From NCBI RefSeq assembly GCF_027625935.1, contig NZ_CP115300.1, positions 6,572,001 to 6,636,000 of the forward strand: DNA of 64,000 nucleotides, written 5' to 3'. A program made the translations under genes and the position numbers. Shown here piece by piece: positions 59,953 to 64,000 of this stretch (position 1 is its first letter; each line of letters starts with the position of its first letter). This DNA comes from Streptomyces camelliae (GTDB taxonomy: Bacteria; Actinomycetota; Actinomycetes; Streptomycetales; Streptomycetaceae). A model generated the notes under the pieces. The model did no database searches and was not told the DNA's origin. It was given only the letters and a program-made list of their open reading frames with translations.

Positions 59953-60927
59953 GTGCGCATCGCAGTCACCGGCTCCATCGCCACTGACCACCTCATGACC
60001 TTCCCCGGCCGCTTCGCCGATCAGTTCGTCGCGGACCAGCTGCACACGGTTTCGCTCTCCTTCCTCGTCGACAACCTCGACGTGCGCCGCGGCGGCGTCG
60101 GCGCCAACATCGCCTTCGGCATGGGCCAGCTCGGCACGAAGCCGATCCTGGTCGGCGCCGCCGGCTTCGACTTCGACGAGTACCGCGCCTGGCTCGACCG
60201 CCACGGCGTGGACACCGAGTCGGTCCGGATCTCCGAGACCCTGCACACCGCCCGCTTCGTGTGCACCACCGACGCCGACCACAACCAGATCGGCTCCTTC
60301 TACACCGGCGCGATGAGCGAGGCCCGCCTCATCGAGCTGAAGACCGTCGCGGACCGCGTGGGCGGCCTCGACCTGGTCCTCATCGGCGCCGACGACCCGG
60401 AGGGCATGCTCCGCCACACGGAGGAGTGCCGCTCCCGGTCGATCCCCTTCGCCGCCGACTTCTCCCAGCAGATCGCCCGCATGGAGGGCGACGAGATCCG
60501 TGTGCTGATGGACGGGGCGACGTACCTGTTCTCCAACGAGTACGAGAAGGGCCTCATCGAGACCAAGACCGGCTGGAGCGACGCCGAGATCCTGGGCAAG
60601 GTCGGCCACCGCGTCACCACGCTCGGCTCGCGGGGCGTGCGCATCGAGCGGGCCGGCGACGACCCGATCGAGGTCGGCTGCCCCGACGAGGAGCGCAAGG
60701 CCGACCCCACGGGTGTCGGCGACGCCTTCCGCGCGGGCTTCCTGTCCGGACTGGCCTGGGGGGTCTCGCTGGAGCGCGCCGCCCAGGTGGGCTGCATGCT
60801 CGCCACGCTGGTCATCGAGACGGTGGGGACGCAGGAGTACCAGTTGCAGCGGGCGCACTTCATGGAGCGGTTCACCAAGGCGTACGGGGACGAGGCCGCG
60901 GCCGAGGTGCAGGCGCACCTGAGCTGA
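59953..60927 (+). CDS. PfkB-family carbohydrate/adenosine kinase
   Basis: A 324-residue ribokinase-type kinase. N-terminal RIAVTGSIATDHLMTFPGRF; sugar-binding RRGGVGANIAFGMGQLG; and the active-site signature KADPTGVGDAFRAGFLSGLA with catalytic Asp near residue 257. Its closest relative in memory is mycobacterial Rv2202c, described as adenosine kinase or carbohydrate kinase CbhK; the substrate cannot be read from the sequence. CAGGAG lies before GTG 59953. An imperfect dyad ACTA-n5-TAGT (59864-59876) lies in the shared upstream region. Confidence 0.9.
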   Translation: MRIAVTGSIATDHLMTFPGRFADQFVADQLHTVSLSFLVDNLDVRRGGVGANIAFGMGQLGTKPILVGAAGFDFDEYRAWLDRHGVDTESVRISETLHTARFVCTTDADHNQIGSFYTGAMSEARLIELKTVADRVGGLDLVLIGADDPEGMLRHTEECRSRSIPFAADFSQQIARMEGDEIRVLMDGATYLFSNEYEKGLIETKTGWSDAEILGKVGHRVTTLGSRGVRIERAGDDPIEVGCPDEERKADPTGVGDAFRAGFLSGLAWGVSLERAAQVGCMLATLVIETVGTQEYQLQRAHFMERFTKAYGDEAAAEVQAHLS

Positions 60928-60945
60928 CGCCGGGGCGAGGGCCCC

Positions 60946-62322
60946 TCAGCTCACCCGGCGTACCAGGTACGCCGTACCCCGTTCCGCCGGCTCCTCTCCG
61001 ACGTACTCCTGCCCCCGCATCTCGCACCACGCCGGGATGTCCAGGCGGGCGGCCTCGTCGTCGGAGAGGACCCGGACCGTGCCGCCCACCGGGACCTGGT
61101 CGAACACCTTGGCCAGTTCGATGACCGGGACGGGGCAGCGTCTGCCGAGGGAGTCCACGACGAGTTCCTCGGCGTGCACGGCCGTCTCGGGGGCCGGTGC
61201 GCCCAGCTTCTCCCTGACCCCCGCCACGGCCCCCGGCAGCACCGCCAGGAAGCGCTCCACGTCCTCCTCCGCCGTCCCCGCCGGCAGGGACACCCGCACG
61301 TTGCCCTCGCTCAGCACGCCCATCGCCTTCAGCACATGGCTGGGCGTCAGCGTGCTGCTCGTGCAGGACGAGCCGGACGAGACGGAGAAGCCCGCCTGGT
61401 CCAACTCGTGCAGCAGAGCCTCTCCGTCGACATAGAGACACGAGAAGGTGACGGTCCCGGGCAGCCGCCGCTCGGGGTCGCCCACCACCTCCACATCGGC
61501 CACCAGCTCCGGCACCCGTGCCCGGATCCGTGCCGTCAGCTCCCGCAGCCGTACCGCCTCCTGGGCCGCCTCGGCCCGTACCGCGCGCAGCGAGGCCACG
61601 GCCGCCACGATCGCCGGGATGTTCTCGAAGCCGGGCGCCCGTCCCGACTCCCGCTCGTCCACCGGCCCTTGAGCGGCGAACCGTACCCCCTTGCGCACGG
61701 CGAGCAGCCCGACGCCCGACGGCCCGCCCCACTTGTGCGCACTGGCTGTGAGCAGCGACCAGTCGCCCTCGACCGGCCCCCACCCCAGCGACTGCGCCGC
61801 GTCCACCAGCAGCGGCACCCCGGCCGCCCGGCACACCTCGGCCACCCCGGCCACCGGCTGCACGGTCCCCACCTCGTGATTGGCCGACTGGAGCACGGCC
61901 AGCGCGGTGTCCTCGCGGAGCGCCGCCGCATAGCCCGACGGGTCCACGGCGCCCGCCCGGTTCACCGGCACCCGGGTGACCGTCCCGCCGTCGGACTCGT
62001 GCATGTCGGCCGAATGGAGTACGGAGGAGTGTTCTACGGATGACACGATCAGGTGGCGTCCCACCCGCCGCCGCCCGGCCAACGCCCCCGCGACACCCAT
62101 GTGTACGGCCCGTGTCCCGGACGAGGTGAACACCACCTCGTCGGCCCGGCACCCGACCGCCTCGGCAGCCGCCTCCCGGGCGGCGTCCAGCAGCATCCGA
62201 GCCTTACGGCCCTCCCGGTAAAGACGCGCGGGATCGGCCCATCCTTCGTCCAGGGAGGCCAACAGAGCCTGACGGGCGACGGGGTGTAGAGGAGCACTGG
62301 AGGCAGCGTCGAAGTAGGCCAT
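60946..62322 (-). CDS. Cysteine desulfurase fused to a TusA-like sulfur carrier domain
   Basis: A 458-residue fusion. Residues 1-375 are a class V aminotransferase/cysteine desulfurase: MAYFDAASSAPLHPVARQAL, VEHSSVL, PLP-binding Lys197 (TASAHKWGGPSG) and catalytic Cys320 (SVSSGSSCTSST). Residues 385-458 are a TusA/SirA domain with Cys396 in RRCPVPVIELAKVF. The desulfurase frees sulfur from cysteine and could pass it directly to the attached carrier, for tRNA thiolation or another route. It converges with the kinase gene (18 bases between). Confidence 0.93.
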   Translation of the reverse strand: MAYFDAASSAPLHPVARQALLASLDEGWADPARLYREGRKARMLLDAAREAAAEAVGCRADEVVFTSSGTRAVHMGVAGALAGRRRVGRHLIVSSVEHSSVLHSADMHESDGGTVTRVPVNRAGAVDPSGYAAALREDTALAVLQSANHEVGTVQPVAGVAEVCRAAGVPLLVDAAQSLGWGPVEGDWSLLTASAHKWGGPSGVGLLAVRKGVRFAAQGPVDERESGRAPGFENIPAIVAAVASLRAVRAEAAQEAVRLRELTARIRARVPELVADVEVVGDPERRLPGTVTFSCLYVDGEALLHELDQAGFSVSSGSSCTSSTLTPSHVLKAMGVLSEGNVRVSLPAGTAEEDVERFLAVLPGAVAGVREKLGAPAPETAVHAEELVVDSLGRRCPVPVIELAKVFDQVPVGGTVRVLSDDEAARLDIPAWCEMRGQEYVGEEPAERGTAYLVRRVS

Positions 62323-62359
62323 ACGGCAACGTTAAGACCCTGGCGGAGGCAGCAAACCC

Positions 62360-62425
62360 AGGGGCGCGGGGCTGTTTCCATTGCGGCTCCGCCGCGGGGC
62401 GCGACCAGCCACAACGGACCCGCGG
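62360..62425. repeat. Dispersed palindromic repeat, copy E
   Basis: GGGGCGCGGGGCTGTTTCC, TTGCGGCTCCGCCGCGGGGC and GCGACCAGCCACAACGGACC match copies A-D but lack the first hairpin arm. It lies between the desulfurase fusion gene and ctaC; the rest of 62323-62602 carries the ctaC promoter (TAGGGT at 62493-62498). Confidence 0.7.
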
Positions 62426-62602
62426 CCGCCAATCCAGCTAACCAGCCACTCCAGTAGGCCCCCCTCCCCGCGAACCCCCGGAGGGCGTCGGCTAGGGTTT
62501 GGTCCGCATAAACATCCAAACCCCTGCCCGACGCAGGGCGGCGACCGACCAGCGAGAAGGCCGCAGCCGACCGCGCGGGCGAGACTCTCGGGAAGGCGCT
62601 AC

Positions 62603-63562
62603 GTGAGTCCCAACGGCTCCGACCGCTCGCCGCGGCGCCCGATGCGGCGGAAGCTGCTGCAGGCACTGACCGCGGGCCTGGTCCTGGCGACCGCAACCGG
62701 TTGCACATACAAGGACTTCCCCCGCCTTGGCATGCCCACCCCGACCACGGAAGAGGCTCCGCGGATCCTCTCCCTGTGGCAGGGCTCCTGGGCTGCCGCG
62801 CTCGCCGTCGGCGTGCTGGTGTGGGGCCTGATCCTGTGGAGTGCTTTCTTCCACCGGCGCAGCCGCACCAAGGTCGAGGTACCTCCGCAGACCCGGTACA
62901 ACATGCCGATCGAGGCCCTGTACACGGTGGTCCCGATCATCATCATCTCGGTGCTCTTCTACTTCACGGCACGGGACGAGTCGAAGCTTCTGGACCTCTC
63001 CAAGAAGCCCGACGTCACCATCAACGTGGTCGGCTACCAGTGGAGCTGGGGCTTCAACTACGTCGAGAACGTCCCCGGTGTCCCCGGCGACGCCAAGACC
63101 GACAAGAACCTGGACGCCATTCCGGACCGGTTCAAGAAGGACTTCCCGGCGAACGCCGGCGGTGTCTACGACGCCGGCACGCCCGCCACGCGGAACCCGC
63201 AGACAGGCAACCCCGGTCCGACGCTCTGGCTCCCCAAGGGCAAGACGGTCCGCTTCGTCCTCACCTCTCGTGACGTCATCCACTCCTTCTGGGTGGTGCC
63301 GTTCCTGATGAAGCAGGACGTCATCCCGGGCCACACCAACGCGTTCCAGGTGACCCCCAACCAGGAGGGCACCTTCCTCGGCAAGTGCGCCGAGCTCTGC
63401 GGCGTCGACCACTCCCGGATGCTGTTCAACGTGAAGGTCGTCTCCCCGGCGGCGTACGAGCAGCACCTCAAGGACCTCGCCAAGAAGGGGCAGACCGGTT
63501 ACATTCCCGCCGGCATCGCGCAGACGAGCCACGAGAAGAACCGGGAGACGAACAACCTGTGA
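62603..63562 (+). CDS. ctaC: Cytochrome c oxidase subunit II
   Basis: A 319-residue subunit of the aa3 oxidase. N-terminal signal/lipoprotein-like segment ([17 protein letters not shown]), two membrane helices ([40 protein letters not shown]), then a cupredoxin domain with the CuA ligands: His in DVIHSFWVV, then [12 protein letters not shown]. An extra loop of ~45 residues ([20 protein letters not shown] and following) is inserted in the cupredoxin domain. GGAAGG lies before GTG 62603. It overlaps ctaD by GTGA. Confidence 0.96.
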   Translation: MSPNGSDRSPRRPMRRKLLQALTAGLVLATATGCTYKDFPRLGMPTPTTEEAPRILSLWQGSWAAALAVGVLVWGLILWSAFFHRRSRTKVEVPPQTRYNMPIEALYTVVPIIIISVLFYFTARDESKLLDLSKKPDVTINVVGYQWSWGFNYVENVPGVPGDAKTDKNLDAIPDRFKKDFPANAGGVYDAGTPATRNPQTGNPGPTLWLPKGKTVRFVLTSRDVIHSFWVVPFLMKQDVIPGHTNAFQVTPNQEGTFLGKCAELCGVDHSRMLFNVKVVSPAAYEQHLKDLAKKGQTGYIPAGIAQTSHEKNRETNNL

Positions 63563-64000
63563 GCATCCTCAACGAACCCCAGGGTGCCGCGGCAGCTGAG
63601 GACTCGTACGAGAACGAGCTGCCGGTCAGGCGCAAGCAGCCCGGCAATGTCGTGGTGAAGTGGCTGACGACCACCGACCACAAGACCATCGGAACGCTGT
63701 ATCTGACGACGTCGTTCGCGTTCTTCCTGATCGGCGGCGTGATGGCGCTCCTCATGCGCGCCGAGCTGGCCCGGCCGGGCCTGCAGATCATGTCGAACGA
63801 GCAGTTCAACCAGGCGTTCACGATGCACGGCACCGTGATGCTGCTGATGTTCGCGACGCCGCTGTTCGCCGGTTTCGCGAACTGGATCATGCCGCTGCAG
63901 ATCGGCGCGCCCGACGTGGCGTTCCCGCGGCTGAACATGTTCGCCTACTGGCTGTACCTGTTCGGCTCGCTCATCGCGGTGGGTGGCTTCCTCACCCCGC
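63559..64000 (+). CDS. ctaD: Cytochrome c oxidase subunit I, N-terminal part (cut by window edge)
   Basis: Starts at GTG 63559, overlapping the ctaC stop. The 147 visible residues ([80 protein letters not shown]) are the start of a haem-copper oxidase subunit I; the His in FTMHGTVM is a low-spin haem a ligand. This subunit holds the catalytic haem a3-CuB centre and pumps protons. The rest lies outside the window. Confidence 0.96.
   Translation, partial: MSILNEPQGAAAAEDSYENELPVRRKQPGNVVVKWLTTTDHKTIGTLYLTTSFAFFLIGGVMALLMRAELARPGLQIMSNEQFNQAFTMHGTVMLLMFATPLFAGFANWIMPLQIGAPDVAFPRLNMFAYWLYLFGSLIAVGGFLTP

Noticed and set aside
59512..60918. Extension of the membrane-anchored protein frame to 60918
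   Set aside because: That part is antisense to the PfkB kinase; GTG 59511 has a good ribosome site.

Overview
The window is high-GC chromosomal DNA of a Streptomyces-type actinomycete. Evidence for this: very GC-rich third codon positions, many GTG starts, a GlnR-type operator in front of a beta-type glutamine synthetase I gene, PspA/PspAA, DUF3043 and DUF4191 proteins, and a gene order (glnA - RDD - DUF4191 - lipA - lipB - TIGR01777 - E2 - pepA ... cobS/cobT ... erpA - kinase - ctaC) that I recall as also partly kept in Mycobacterium. No rRNA, tRNA or CRISPR array was found. The species cannot be named from the sequence alone.

Layout. 1-1937: right end of an integrated element (C-terminus of a primase/helicase, excisionase, tyrosine integrase), pressed against the 3' end of glnA. 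2093-15248: core metabolism and maintenance: glnA with its GlnR box, a two-component flavin monooxygenase pair, lipoate synthesis (lipA, lipB), a TPR regulator, an FAD oxidoreductase, a TIGR01777 protein, a GNAT enzyme and a MarP-like membrane protease. 15447-18469: a membrane-anchored peptidoglycan amidase, small proteins and a WYL regulator. 18527-27441: the pyruvate dehydrogenase region (aceE, a GntR/FCD regulator, the double-lipoyl E2, lpd) and leucyl aminopeptidase.

27814-33624 is the main accessory locus: a secreted Agd3-like (CE18-type) polysaccharide deacetylase, a PelF-like GT4 glycosyltransferase, a multi-spanning membrane protein and a spherulin-4/Sph3-like (GH135-type) protein, the last three joined by ATGA overlaps. 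This set of parts matches the fungal galactosaminogalactan and bacterial Pel exopolysaccharide machineries, and it is my leading candidate for an undescribed system here. 33579-41960 holds an RDD protein, three membrane/lipid-modification genes (including a lysyl-phosphatidylglycerol synthase-type protein), an O-chain/Zn-ribbon-type methyltransferase and the late cobalamin genes cobS, cobT and an MBL-cobU fusion.

42041-51628 is an envelope-stress block: HtrA-like PDZ protease, methyltransferase with a CTG start, DUF3043, PspA-PspAA, a two-component system and an RND exporter. 51793-56025 is a single 1410-residue orphan gene: a GHKL/Hsp90-like ATPase with a repeated winged-helix-like C-terminal region, of the type seen in predicted prokaryotic conflict systems. 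56099-64000 returns to core genes: nadA, erpA, a membrane protein, a PfkB kinase, a cysteine desulfurase-TusA fusion, ctaC and the start of ctaD.

Scattered through the window are five copies of a GC-rich palindromic repeat of about 70-120 bases. One copy lies in frame inside the coding sequence of the membrane protein in the exopolysaccharide locus.
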